This document shows positions 53,438 through 61,886 of a stretch of DNA of 64,000 nt, piece by piece (position 1 is the first letter of the stretch; each line of letters starts with the position of its first letter). The stretch spans positions 1-64,000 of the forward strand of contig CAKUXR010000017.1 in assembly GCA_934700615.1 (NCBI GenBank), given 5' to 3'. Under the pieces are notes generated by a model, which had not been told where the DNA came from, made no database searches, and saw nothing but the letters and a program-made list of their open reading frames with translations. Source of the stretch: an uncultured Bacteroidales bacterium (lineage in GTDB: Bacteria; Bacteroidota; Bacteroidia; Bacteroidales; UBA932). The translations under genes were made by a program, and so were the position numbers.

Positions 53438-55108
53438 ATGAAAAACTTGAAAATATTTTCAATCATAGCTGCAACATTGGCCTTGCCCGCATTTGTCGCC
53501 TGCACGGACGACGACAGCGCGAAGGTACAGAACCTGGCGGCAAAAGCGACCATCACACAGGGCGGCTACTGGTCGGCTGACGGAAGCATGAAGACTCCGT
53601 CCTGGGGCAAAGAAGACAAAGGCGCCATAATGCTCTATGCTGACGGAAAGCTCAGCAAGGCGACGGCAACTCCACTTCTCAGCGGAAGCACATCAGCCCA
53701 GTTCCTGTTCAACATCCTCGCCAACAGGGAGGAGACGGACGTCCTGAGCTGGTACCCTGCCGATGCCGAAATCTCATTCAGCGGACATGACGTGACTGTC
53801 AACATCCCTACGGAGCAGACTGGCAGCGAGATTCCAGTCATGTTCGGAATGGACAGGCAGAACGTGAACCGCTACGAAGGATGCAAGTTCACACTGAAGC
53901 CTGCCGGCTGCATGGTTTATGTCAATGTCGCTATGGGTGACTATGATGTCAAGTCATTGGAACTCACCGCCAACGGAGACGAGAATATCGCCGGAAACGT
54001 TACTGTCAATGTTGATGAGGGCTCGGCAACAGCTACCGCATCTTCCATCAAGGTCACACCTGACTCCCCTGTCGACTGCAGGACGTCATCCGCACAGATT
54101 CCGGTCTATTGCGCTCCGGTAACATTGACAAAAGGCATTTCTGTAAAGATTACCACATCCGCAGGACAGACCATCACTTCATCTGTCAATGATGAGATGG
54201 TCCTCGAGGCCGGCGGAAAGTACAATACCGCGAAAGTCGCTGAGGGTGAATCCACTGAGCTTGTTTTCTGCGGCGACAATCATGTGTTCGTCATCAATGC
54301 CGACCTTGCGAAAGAGACTTACAAGGAGGGCATTCTCTGGAGCCTTGACGTGAAGACATTGGCTTCCGGTCTCGGCCTGGCCGCCAACAGATGCGACCAT
54401 CTGGACGAATGCAAATTTGTGGACAACGGAACGAAACTCCTTCTCACGAGTTCTTATGGCTGGTGCGCATTGCTGGACTATCCTACAGGCAAGATGCTGT
54501 TCCACACCACACAGGTTCCTAACGCACATTCTGCTGAATACATTCCTGGAGGATATGTGGCAGTTGCGACCTCTATCGGAACTACGGATCTGCACAACAG
54601 GGTACAGCTCTACAGCATTGACAAGAGCGAGCAGATTCTCGCAAGCGCTTATCTTTATTCCGGACACGGTCTGGTATGGGATTACAGCAGGAATGTGCTC
54701 TACGGTGCAGGCGGCGATGTCGTGAAAGTGTTCGACGTTACACTCGGGGGCAGCCCTGCAATAGCATTGAAAAAGACCATCAAGGCGCCGAAGAACGGCA
54801 TCCATGACCTGATGCGTGTGGACAACAGCACTCTCACTGTCGCAGGCGATCATGCTTATCTTTTCAATATAGATACCGAAACCTTTACTGAGATGAATCT
54901 TTTCAGCGGTTCATCAGCCATCAAGTCATTGAACTACAATGGTGAGACCGGTGAAATCTGGTACACTGACGCCACCATTCCTGAAGGAAGCGAGAGCTGG
55001 TCTTCACAGAAGATCCGCTACAGCACCAACAAGGACGGTTCCAGCGCTGACCGCATCATCAAGGTGCCTGACATGGATATGTACAAGGTGCGTGTAAGAC
55101 AATGGTAG
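53438..55108 (+). CDS. Surface lipoprotein: fimbrillin-like domain fused to a beta-propeller (DUF6528-like)
   Basis: 556 residues from ATG 53438. The lipoprotein signal ends LPAFVAC. Residues about 25-270 are fimbrillin-like (GAIMLYADGKLSKAT, EETDVLSWYPADAEISFSG, FTLKPAGCMVYVNVAMGDYD). Residues about 280-556 are a propeller (HVFVINADLAKETYKEGILW, LLTSSYGWCALLDYPTGKML, AHSAEYIPGGYVAVATS, GIHDLMRVDNSTLTVAG), with the style of the DUF6528 family. It is another case in this window of a fimbrillin module joined to a repeat-built binding domain. Function unknown; a surface binding role is inferred. Confidence 0.65.
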   Translation: MKNLKIFSIIAATLALPAFVACTDDDSAKVQNLAAKATITQGGYWSADGSMKTPSWGKEDKGAIMLYADGKLSKATATPLLSGSTSAQFLFNILANREETDVLSWYPADAEISFSGHDVTVNIPTEQTGSEIPVMFGMDRQNVNRYEGCKFTLKPAGCMVYVNVAMGDYDVKSLELTANGDENIAGNVTVNVDEGSATATASSIKVTPDSPVDCRTSSAQIPVYCAPVTLTKGISVKITTSAGQTITSSVNDEMVLEAGGKYNTAKVAEGESTELVFCGDNHVFVINADLAKETYKEGILWSLDVKTLASGLGLAANRCDHLDECKFVDNGTKLLLTSSYGWCALLDYPTGKMLFHTTQVPNAHSAEYIPGGYVAVATSIGTTDLHNRVQLYSIDKSEQILASAYLYSGHGLVWDYSRNVLYGAGGDVVKVFDVTLGGSPAIALKKTIKAPKNGIHDLMRVDNSTLTVAGDHAYLFNIDTETFTEMNLFSGSSAIKSLNYNGETGEIWYTDATIPEGSESWSSQKIRYSTNKDGSSADRIIKVPDMDMYKVRVRQW

Positions 55109-55161
55109 GGGAAGTATTCCGAAAGTAATATTTTCGAATTACACCCGAAACATTTTTTGTC

Positions 55162-55169
55162 TATTTTTG
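55162..55169 (+). promoter_or_regulatory. -7 element for the ECF sigma gene of locus 2
   Basis: TATTTTTG fits TAnnTTTG and ends only 8 nt before the ATG at 55178, implying a leaderless or almost leaderless transcript. It excludes the in-frame start at 55157. Confidence 0.5.
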
Positions 55170-55177
55170 CAGGTGAA

Positions 55178-55705
55178 ATGCTTAACAACGACAGACATTT
55201 ATTGAACCTTATAGCAGATGGGGATGTCAAGGCCCTTGGCATCCTCTATGTGCTATATGCTGCCCGGATAAGAAATTTCGCCTTCAGTCTTCTGCAGAAT
55301 TCCTCTGAAGCCGAGGATATCACGCAGGACTTGTTTTTGAAGATATGGAACTCCAGGGAAAGCCTCAGAAATGTGGATTCCCTGAAGTCGTATCTGTTCA
55401 GCATGACGCACAATGCCGTGCTTAACTACATAAAACACAAAAACATACAAGACAAGTACAAGGTAGCGTCAGCCGGTATGATGTCGGAGCAATATGAGCC
55501 GGATTCAAGTTACGACACTTCGGAACTGCTCAAAAGCATTGACTTCGCCCTTGAGGGGATGAGTGTTCTCCGCAAGACGATTTTCCGGATGAACCGCTAC
55601 GAACACAAGACATATCAGGAAATCGCTGACATATTGATGATCAGTCCGAAGACTGTCCAGTATCATATATCATGCGCTCTTTCCGAACTTAGGAAATTAT
55701 TATAA
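55178..55705 (+). CDS. ECF RNA polymerase sigma factor (locus 2)
   Basis: 175 residues from MLNNDRHLLN. Sigma region 2 (LYVLYAARIRNFAFSLLQNS, EDITQDLFLKIWNSRESLRN, SLKSYLFSMTHNAVLNYIKH) and region 4 HTH (HKTYQEIADILMISPKTVQY) are complete; typical of the Bacteroidota ECF group paired with FecR. It lies downstream of the SusC/SusD genes instead of in front of fecR, about 8.6 kb from the only sigma-less FecR in the window. It precedes the glycerophosphodiesterase gene by 12 nt. Confidence 0.93.
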   Translation: MLNNDRHLLNLIADGDVKALGILYVLYAARIRNFAFSLLQNSSEAEDITQDLFLKIWNSRESLRNVDSLKSYLFSMTHNAVLNYIKHKNIQDKYKVASAGMMSEQYEPDSSYDTSELLKSIDFALEGMSVLRKTIFRMNRYEHKTYQEIADILMISPKTVQYHISCALSELRKLL

Positions 55706-55717
55706 TAACATTGATAA

Positions 55718-56641
55718 ATGAAAAGAAGATTTTTGATTTTTGCGGCAGCCGTGCTCTGCTTCGTTTCTTGCGGAAACAAGGAGCCACAGTATGCGAACAG
55801 GGCTGAGAAGATTGTGGCCGAGATGCACAATCCTGATTCAAAATATGTCGTAGTTGCCTGTCACAGAGGCGACTGGAGAAATTATCCGGAGAATTCCATT
55901 CCGGCCATCGAGTCCATCATCAGGATGGGTGCCGATATCATGGAACTGGACCTCAAACTCACCAAGGACAGCGTCCTCGTCCTCTCGCATGACAAGACAC
56001 TCGACCGCTGCACTACGGGCAAGGGACTCGTCAGCGACTACACTCTGGATGAAATCAAGCAGCTGAGGCTGAAGAGGGCACACGGCGTAGCCACAGACTC
56101 TCTCCGCATGCCTACACTCCGTGAGGCGCTCGAATGCTGCAAGGACAGGATCTGTGTCAATGTTGACCAGGGATATGAGTACTACGACATGGTTCTCGCC
56201 ATCACCGAGGAGCTCGGTGTAACCGACCAGATTCTGATCAAGGGAAAGAAACCGGTCGCAGAGGTGGCTGCCAAAATGGCTGAGCATGAGCACAATATGA
56301 TGTATATGCCTATCATTGACATCCAGAAAGAGAAGGGTCAGGCTCTGTTCAACGAATACATGGAGACCAAAACCGTTCCTCTGGCTTATGAGGTCTGCTG
56401 GAAGAAGACGACCCCTGAGGTGGAGGATTGTTTCAAGAAGGTATTGGCTTCAGGTTCAAAGCTTTGGATAAATACCATCTGGGGAAGTCTCTGCGGCTAC
56501 CTGGATGATGACAAGGCTCTCGACTGCGGCAATCCTGCAGAGATCTATGACCAGGTTATCGCATATGGCGCGTCATTGATCCAGACTGACCGTCCTGAGC
56601 AGTTGCTCAAGTATCTGCGTTCGAAGGGACTTCACGACTAA
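55718..56641 (+). CDS. Lipoprotein glycerophosphodiester phosphodiesterase
   Basis: 307 residues. The lipoprotein signal ends AVLCFVSC. GDPD motifs are canonical: VACHRGDWRNYPENSIPAIE, ADIMELDLKLTKDSVLVLSHD, LDRCTTGKG, and the final IQTDRPEQLL. It should release sn-glycerol 3-phosphate from glycerophosphodiesters in the periplasm or at the cell surface. The transporter gene 13 nt downstream is of the glycerol-3-phosphate permease family, a direct functional match. Confidence 0.93.
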   Translation: MKRRFLIFAAAVLCFVSCGNKEPQYANRAEKIVAEMHNPDSKYVVVACHRGDWRNYPENSIPAIESIIRMGADIMELDLKLTKDSVLVLSHDKTLDRCTTGKGLVSDYTLDEIKQLRLKRAHGVATDSLRMPTLREALECCKDRICVNVDQGYEYYDMVLAITEELGVTDQILIKGKKPVAEVAAKMAEHEHNMMYMPIIDIQKEKGQALFNEYMETKTVPLAYEVCWKKTTPEVEDCFKKVLASGSKLWINTIWGSLCGYLDDDKALDCGNPAEIYDQVIAYGASLIQTDRPEQLLKYLRSKGLHD

Positions 56642-56654
56642 TCATTGGATATAG

Positions 56655-58043
56655 ATGTTCGATTTCTACAAAATGAGCGCGCCGTCCGCAAGCAAGGTGG
56701 CGCCTGAAAATACCGACAAGGTCTGGAAGCGTGCACGTTTCCAGACTTTTGTCGCAATAACACTCGGTTATGCCCTGTACTATGTGTGCAGGATGTCAAT
56801 GGGTGTGATGAAGCAGCCGATTATCGATGCTGGGCTTCTCAATGCCACACAGCTCGGTATCATAGGTGCCTGTCTGTATTGGACTTACGCGGTCGGCAAA
56901 CTTGTCAACGGCTTTCTGGCTGACAGTTCCAACATCAAGAGGTTCATGGCCACGGGTCTCATACTCTCCGTAACGGCCAATTTCCTGATGGGCGTCCTCG
57001 GTGTCGCCGCTGTCAATGCCGGTATCAGCAGTTCTGTAATTTTCGTTGTGTTCGCCATCATGTGGGCGATGAACGGATGGGCCCAGTCAATGGGTGTCCC
57101 TCCGTCCGTGGTTGCACTTTCCAGATGGTTCCCGCTGAAAATCAGAGGCACTTTCTACGGCTTCTTCAGCGCGTCCCATAACATTGGCGAGGGCCTGTCA
57201 TTTGTCTTTGTCGGTTCCATAGTTGCCGCATTCGGATGGAAGTGGGGATTTTTCGGTGCCGCCTGCGCCGGCATTCTTGGTGTTCTGCTGATTGTCCTTT
57301 GGCTTTACGATACGCCTGAGAGCAAGGGACTTCCGTCTATCGAGGAGCTTTCCGGCGAGGCTGTGCCTGCCAAGAAAGTCGAGGGCCCCGAGGAGACACG
57401 CAAGATTCAGCGGGCCGTGCTGCGTAATCCTGGTGTCTGGATTCTTGCGCTTTCCAGTGCATTCATGTATATGAGCCGTTATGCCATCAATGAGTGGGGA
57501 ACTATCTTTCTCCAGGAGACCTACGACTATGACCTCACGTCGGCAGCCACGATTATCGGTATCAATCCTATTTTCGGTGTGCTGGGAACGGTGCTTTCCG
57601 GCTGGCTTTCCGACAAGGTCTTCAGAGGTGACCGCAAGTATCCGGCTTTCGTTGCCGGCATCCTCGAAGCCATCGCCCTGTTCCTCTTCCTGTTCGGCGG
57701 AGGCAGCCACTTTGTCCTGATTTTGTCAATGATATTGTTCGGCATAGCCATCGGAGTCCTGATCAGTTTCCTGGGCGGTCTCATGGCAATTGACCTTGTT
57801 CCGAGAAAGGCTTCAGGCGCTGCTCTAGGCATAGTCGGCGTGGCATCCTACGCTGCCGCCGGCCTTCAGAACATTGTCTCAGGTCTCTTGCTGGACAACA
57901 ACACTTTCGAGGCAGTCAACAAGCTTGGCGAGACAGTGACAAAGCATGACTTCACCTACGTGAGCTGGTTCTGGTTCGGTGCAGCCGTGGTTTCGTTCCT
58001 CCTCCCGATCCTGAACTGGAGACGCAAGCAGCAGGAAATCTGA
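56655..58043 (+). CDS. glpT: Glycerol-3-phosphate/organophosphate:phosphate antiporter (GlpT-like MFS)
   Basis: 462 residues with about 12 membrane segments. Organophosphate-antiporter features include GYALYYVCRMSMGVMKQPII, the YWTYAVGKLVNGFLADSSNI loop, NGWAQSMGVPPSVVALSRWF, GTFYGFFSASHNIGEGLSF and WGFFGAACAGILG, with Arg in the first helix as in GlpT/UhpT. It exchanges glycerol 3-phosphate or a similar phosphate ester for phosphate across the inner membrane. Substrate is supported by the preceding GDPD gene; a hexose-phosphate carrier is the alternative. Confidence 0.85.
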   Translation: MFDFYKMSAPSASKVAPENTDKVWKRARFQTFVAITLGYALYYVCRMSMGVMKQPIIDAGLLNATQLGIIGACLYWTYAVGKLVNGFLADSSNIKRFMATGLILSVTANFLMGVLGVAAVNAGISSSVIFVVFAIMWAMNGWAQSMGVPPSVVALSRWFPLKIRGTFYGFFSASHNIGEGLSFVFVGSIVAAFGWKWGFFGAACAGILGVLLIVLWLYDTPESKGLPSIEELSGEAVPAKKVEGPEETRKIQRAVLRNPGVWILALSSAFMYMSRYAINEWGTIFLQETYDYDLTSAATIIGINPIFGVLGTVLSGWLSDKVFRGDRKYPAFVAGILEAIALFLFLFGGGSHFVLILSMILFGIAIGVLISFLGGLMAIDLVPRKASGAALGIVGVASYAAAGLQNIVSGLLLDNNTFEAVNKLGETVTKHDFTYVSWFWFGAAVVSFLLPILNWRRKQQEI

Positions 58044-58075
58044 CAGCCTTCTCCAAGTCGGCTTTATAAACGCAT

Positions 58076-58109
58076 TTTGTCCGGATCTGCCCACGCATTT
58101 CCGGACAAA
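58076..58109. terminator. Bidirectional terminator between convergent genes
   Basis: TTTGTCCGGA (58076-58085) pairs perfectly with TCCGGACAAA (58100-58109) around a 14-nt loop, followed by TTGTTTT on the plus strand and preceded by AAAATGCG on the complementary side. It separates glpT from the PLD gene. Confidence 0.8.
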
Positions 58110-58185
58110 TTGTTTTCAGCATTTCAGAGGTGTGACTCCCGCCTCCGCCTGACAGATTATCCATGAGGCAGGTCCATGCCGGCGG

Positions 58186-59838
58186 CTAGAGCAGCGGGGC
58201 GAAGAGGCGGATGACCTTCTGGAGGAACTTCTGGTACCATGGACGGGCGGTCCAGTCCTCCAGGGTGACCTCGTGAGAAGCCTCCATGTCCTTCATGAAA
58301 ATCGCCTTGTTCACTTTGGCGGCAGTAATGTCGTAGATGTAGGCATTGAGTTCATAGTCAATGTTGAAGCTGCGGAAATCCATGTTGGCCGAGCCTATCT
58401 CGGAAAGATAATCGTCACTGACGAAAGTCTTGGAATGGATGAAACGGCCGGAGCGCTCATAAATCCTGATGCCCGCTTCCAGACACTCGGTAAAATACGA
58501 CCTGTTGGCCGGGCCCATGAAACTCAGGTCAGCCTTCTTCGGAACCATGACACGGACATCCACGCCACTCAGGGCCGCAGACTGCAACGCCTGGAGCATC
58601 GGCTCGGGAGGAACGAAATACGGAGTCTGTATATAAATGTATTTCTTGGCATTCTGCACAGCCCAGACCGCACCCATATTGATATTCGGCCATCTGGACT
58701 CAGGCTCGTCGGGGACAATCTGAATCAGACGGTTACGGCCCTTGAGCTTGAAACTCATATCGAGACTCTGAATCGGAGTCTTTGCAAGAGCCTCGGCAAT
58801 TCCGTTGCCCTCCACCTCGTCATAGTCCGGAACAGAGACATTGACCCGATCCGCGGCAGCGACCTTGAGGGACTCCGACGTTGCGGCAGCATTGACCGGC
58901 TCAGCCACAGCAGCATTGACAAGTCCCTTCGCCGAATCATTGGCCGGCAGGGCTGGCATTTCCGCGCACATCGGGAAATATTTCGAGAAGTCATTGTCAA
59001 TCTCGCCGTCGGCGGTTATCCACGTGTTGAGGAAACTGTACTGGAGACCGGCGACCGCATTGCCCGTGATGCGCATGTGGGTGTCACGCCAGCGGACGAA
59101 ATAATCATCACTGATGTTCATGCCTCCTGTATAGCCAATTTTGCCGTCAATGACAACTATCTTCCTGTGGTCGCGGTAGTTAAGCTGCGTGACCATGTTC
59201 ACGAAAGGCCAACGCGGCTTGGTGAACTTCTCCACCTGGACGCCAGCCTTCTTCATCTCGTTGTAATAACCCGGAAGGATGGCGATATTGGCGATGTTCT
59301 CATGAATGAATCTCACCTTGACGCCCTCACGCGCCTTCTGCATAAGCATTTCCTTTATCTGCTGGCTGCCCTTGTCCTGACGGAAATAAAAATATTCCAT
59401 GTGGATATGGTCCTTGGCATTCCTGAGGTCTTCCATCAGCAGTTCGAACTTGCGGTGGCCGGACGTAATGATTTCCAGACCGTTGCCGTCCGTGACGCAG
59501 GTGGAACCGTCCGATGCCAGGAGTCTTGTCAACGGCCTGTATTCCTTGCGTACCTGATTGTCCTTTTCATGTCCGAAAAGGAGCCTGAAGACACTTTTGT
59601 CGGCACGCTCGCCGAAAACTTCAATGAATTTCTTGTGCTTGTACTTGAAATACCAGGACTGGCGGAAATTGATGCCGACCATGAAATACAGCAGCAGTCC
59701 GACGACAGGAAGCAGGGCAATGATGAGTAGCCATGCTATCTTCTTGGAAGAATCACCGTCATCGAAAATGATGACCACTACGGTACCGATTACCAGCAAT
59801 ACCAGAAAAACAGAGAAAATAACCCCAAGTACTGTCAT
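58186..59838 (-). CDS. Cardiolipin synthase-like phospholipase D family protein
   Basis: 550 residues from ATG 59838 (an upstream TTG is less likely). Two N-terminal membrane helices (about 3-50, VFLVLLVIGTVVVIIF and AWLLIIALLPVVGLLLYFMV), then two HKD domains: YRDHRKIVVIDGKIGYTGGM (about 225) and IHSKTFVSDDYLSEIGSANM (about 470). Such enzymes make cardiolipin from phosphatidylglycerol at the inner membrane. A low-complexity insert between the two halves (about 295-350; KGLVNAAVAEPVNAAATSES, DRVNVSV) is encoded by three CATTGAC copies (58839, 58890, 58914) and is not needed by the fold. Confidence 0.9.
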   Translation of the reverse strand: MTVLGVIFSVFLVLLVIGTVVVIIFDDGDSSKKIAWLLIIALLPVVGLLLYFMVGINFRQSWYFKYKHKKFIEVFGERADKSVFRLLFGHEKDNQVRKEYRPLTRLLASDGSTCVTDGNGLEIITSGHRKFELLMEDLRNAKDHIHMEYFYFRQDKGSQQIKEMLMQKAREGVKVRFIHENIANIAILPGYYNEMKKAGVQVEKFTKPRWPFVNMVTQLNYRDHRKIVVIDGKIGYTGGMNISDDYFVRWRDTHMRITGNAVAGLQYSFLNTWITADGEIDNDFSKYFPMCAEMPALPANDSAKGLVNAAVAEPVNAAATSESLKVAAADRVNVSVPDYDEVEGNGIAEALAKTPIQSLDMSFKLKGRNRLIQIVPDEPESRWPNINMGAVWAVQNAKKYIYIQTPYFVPPEPMLQALQSAALSGVDVRVMVPKKADLSFMGPANRSYFTECLEAGIRIYERSGRFIHSKTFVSDDYLSEIGSANMDFRSFNIDYELNAYIYDITAAKVNKAIFMKDMEASHEVTLEDWTARPWYQKFLQKVIRLFAPLL

Positions 59839-60000
59839 AGTCAAAGCGCATTAGAAACAGTCCGAAATGTAACGAATTTTCGGAAAGTTTCCAACAGCAC
59901 GACAACAGCCGGACCGACAAAGAGCCGTCGGGAACATAAGTCGGCCCCTAAGGAATATCGCGTTCCGAAAGTGCAACTCCCAAATGGATTAAGGTCAATG

Positions 60001-60567
60001 CTACCCTTTGCAGAAAACCACGAGGAAAAGGAACCAATAATCCTTGAAGACGCGCCTGAAGACAACAAGGGCACGCTGCATCTCCGTCGCAACGCGGCGC
60101 TGGGTAACATTATGGGCCTCAGCGATATCCTTATATGACAGGCCCTTGATTTTCGCGTCAATGAAAATATTGTATGCCAGAGGAGGCAGTTCCCTGCGGC
60201 ACTGCTCCAGGCAACCGGAAAGATCGGCATTGAAAGCAGCCATATCAGACGCCGTATCGGACAGTATGCTGATGTTTTCAGCCATGATGGCGGAATCGCG
60301 GATGTTGTCCCTGATGCGTGCGCGGTTGCTCGACTGGCGGAGATAATAGAGGCATTTGTTCAGGATGACTCTGGAAAAATACCATCTGGCATTAGCAACC
60401 GTAATCGTGTCCCTGTTTTCCAGAATGTAAAGAATGCTCTCCTGAAAAATATCCTCGGCCACATCCCGGTCGTGCAGGTAAGAAAACGCAAGAAGAACAA
60501 AACTGGACTTGTCGGAGTTCAGTTTCATCAGTTCCTCGGGTGTTATCTTATGCAGTTCTTCTGCCAT
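60001..60567 (-). CDS. ECF RNA polymerase sigma factor (locus 3)
   Basis: 188 residues. Region 2 (FVLLAFSYLHDRDVAEDIFQ, ESILYILENRDTITVANARW, SRVILNKCLYYLRQSSN) and region 4 (LSYKDIAEAHNVTQRRVATE) are present. It is transcribed away from the neighbouring fecR gene, with 264 nt between the two ATGs. The hydrophobic C-terminus (DYWFLFLVVFCKG) is unusual for the family. Confidence 0.92.
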   Translation of the reverse strand: MAEELHKITPEELMKLNSDKSSFVLLAFSYLHDRDVAEDIFQESILYILENRDTITVANARWYFSRVILNKCLYYLRQSSNRARIRDNIRDSAIMAENISILSDTASDMAAFNADLSGCLEQCRRELPPLAYNIFIDAKIKGLSYKDIAEAHNVTQRRVATEMQRALVVFRRVFKDYWFLFLVVFCKG

Positions 60568-60583
60568 TACTATCAGTTTCCCA

Positions 60584-60591
60584 CAAAGTTA
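60584..60591 (-). promoter_or_regulatory. -7 element for the locus 3 sigma gene
   Basis: Minus-strand TAACTTTG (plus CAAAGTTA) fits TAnnTTTG, with a leader of about 10 nt. The rest of the 264-nt divergent gap holds only a short palindrome, ACATATATATGT (60755-60766), ahead of fecR; no sigma-A consensus faces fecR, as expected if it depends on the ECF sigma. Confidence 0.5.
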
Positions 60592-60831
60592 GATGTTTTT
60601 TTAGAATTAAGTAACGTGATAAAAATAACCTACTACAGATTAGGAGAAGATTTTCGAGGACAGATCTACTTTCGAAGATGGAGTGTGCCGGTGGCACATG
60701 AAAAATTTTTCAAAAAAAAGTGAAATTTCCGCGTAAGGATTGTTTTCTGAAGCAACATATATATGTGCGCATCCGGAAAAGCACCCGGAAACAGCAAGGC
60801 AGGCACAGAACAGAATAACACGATTAATGGC

Positions 60832-61794
60832 ATGAAGCAGTTCAAGCAAGACGATATTTTCAGATTTTTCAGAGGCGAATTCACTGACAATGAGGTGAAT
60901 GAGCTGAATTCCTGGCTAGAAGCATCAGAACAGAACAAGGCCTTGTACCGCAAAGCCCATGAAATGTTCGACGCATTGCTGATATGCAGCATGGAAGACG
61001 CCGAGAAGGCAGCCGAGACGAAAAAGAAGAGAAACAGAGTCTTCAGAATCGCAGCCGCAGTCATTGCCAATGCCGCTGCCGTCGCCTGCATCTTCTTCCT
61101 CGCCCACAACATCGAGGCCAACAAGATGGACAGCAAGCTCGCGAATTCATTGACAACCATCGAAGTTCCTGCAGGACAGCGCATTGACCTGACATTGGAG
61201 GACGGAACGAAGGTCAAGATGAACTCCGGTGCGATCCTCAGCTACCCTGCAATGTTCAGCAAGGACTCGCGCGAGGTAAACCTCAGAGGAGAGGCATTCT
61301 TCGAGGTCAGCCACAACAGCAAGCGCCCGTTCACCGTCCACACCTTCGCTTCCGACATCAGAGTGCTCGGAACGAAGTTCAATGTCAATGCCGATGAGGA
61401 GATGAACCAGTTCACCACGATTCTCCTGGACGGATCAGTAAAAGTCACAAGCGCTGCCGACAACAACGAATATATCATAATGCGCCCGTCCGACGTGGTT
61501 TCCATGGTAAACGGACACCTTATATATAAAGGACGATATTCACATTCCGACGTGAGCTGGACAGAAGGCATCGTCGTACTGGACGGCCTGAGTTTCGACA
61601 AGCTCATCCGCAAACTGGAGAACGCATATGGGGTAGATATTGTCATTGACAGGGAAAACATCCCTGCGATGGACGGCATCACCGGTGAAATCCGAATCTC
61701 GGACGGCATTGACCACGCCATGAAAGTGCTCCAGCACATCGCTCCGTTCAACTACTCACGGGACCCTCTCACAGGAAAAATCCACATCCGCTAA
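60832..61794 (+). CDS. FecR-family anti-sigma factor (locus 3)
   Basis: 320 residues from MKQFKQDDIF; the 23-residue upstream extension (from 60763) is polar and has no family match. A cytoplasmic N-terminus (IFRFFRGEFTDNEVNELNSW), a membrane helix (about 70-90, AAAVIANAAAVACIFFLA), a FecR domain (TLEDGTKVKMNSGAILSYPA, GEAFFEVSHNSKRPFTV, VLGTKFNVNA) and a DUF4974 C-terminus (IVVLDGLSFDKLIRKLENAY). It should control the divergent sigma factor under the STN domain of the next gene. Confidence 0.92.
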   Translation: MKQFKQDDIFRFFRGEFTDNEVNELNSWLEASEQNKALYRKAHEMFDALLICSMEDAEKAAETKKKRNRVFRIAAAVIANAAAVACIFFLAHNIEANKMDSKLANSLTTIEVPAGQRIDLTLEDGTKVKMNSGAILSYPAMFSKDSREVNLRGEAFFEVSHNSKRPFTVHTFASDIRVLGTKFNVNADEEMNQFTTILLDGSVKVTSAADNNEYIIMRPSDVVSMVNGHLIYKGRYSHSDVSWTEGIVVLDGLSFDKLIRKLENAYGVDIVIDRENIPAMDGITGEIRISDGIDHAMKVLQHIAPFNYSRDPLTGKIHIR

Positions 61795-61886
61795 AGCCTC
61801 CCGCAATTTGCGGCGACAAACTCATAACCAGAAATTAAAACATTTTAAATAAGGAACTGATAATTTCAAACCAAATTTCACAAAAC

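Noticed and set aside
58273..59730. Plus-strand open frame of 485 codons over the PLD gene
   Set aside because: It is the antisense shadow of a gene with both HKD motifs; no recognisable domain.
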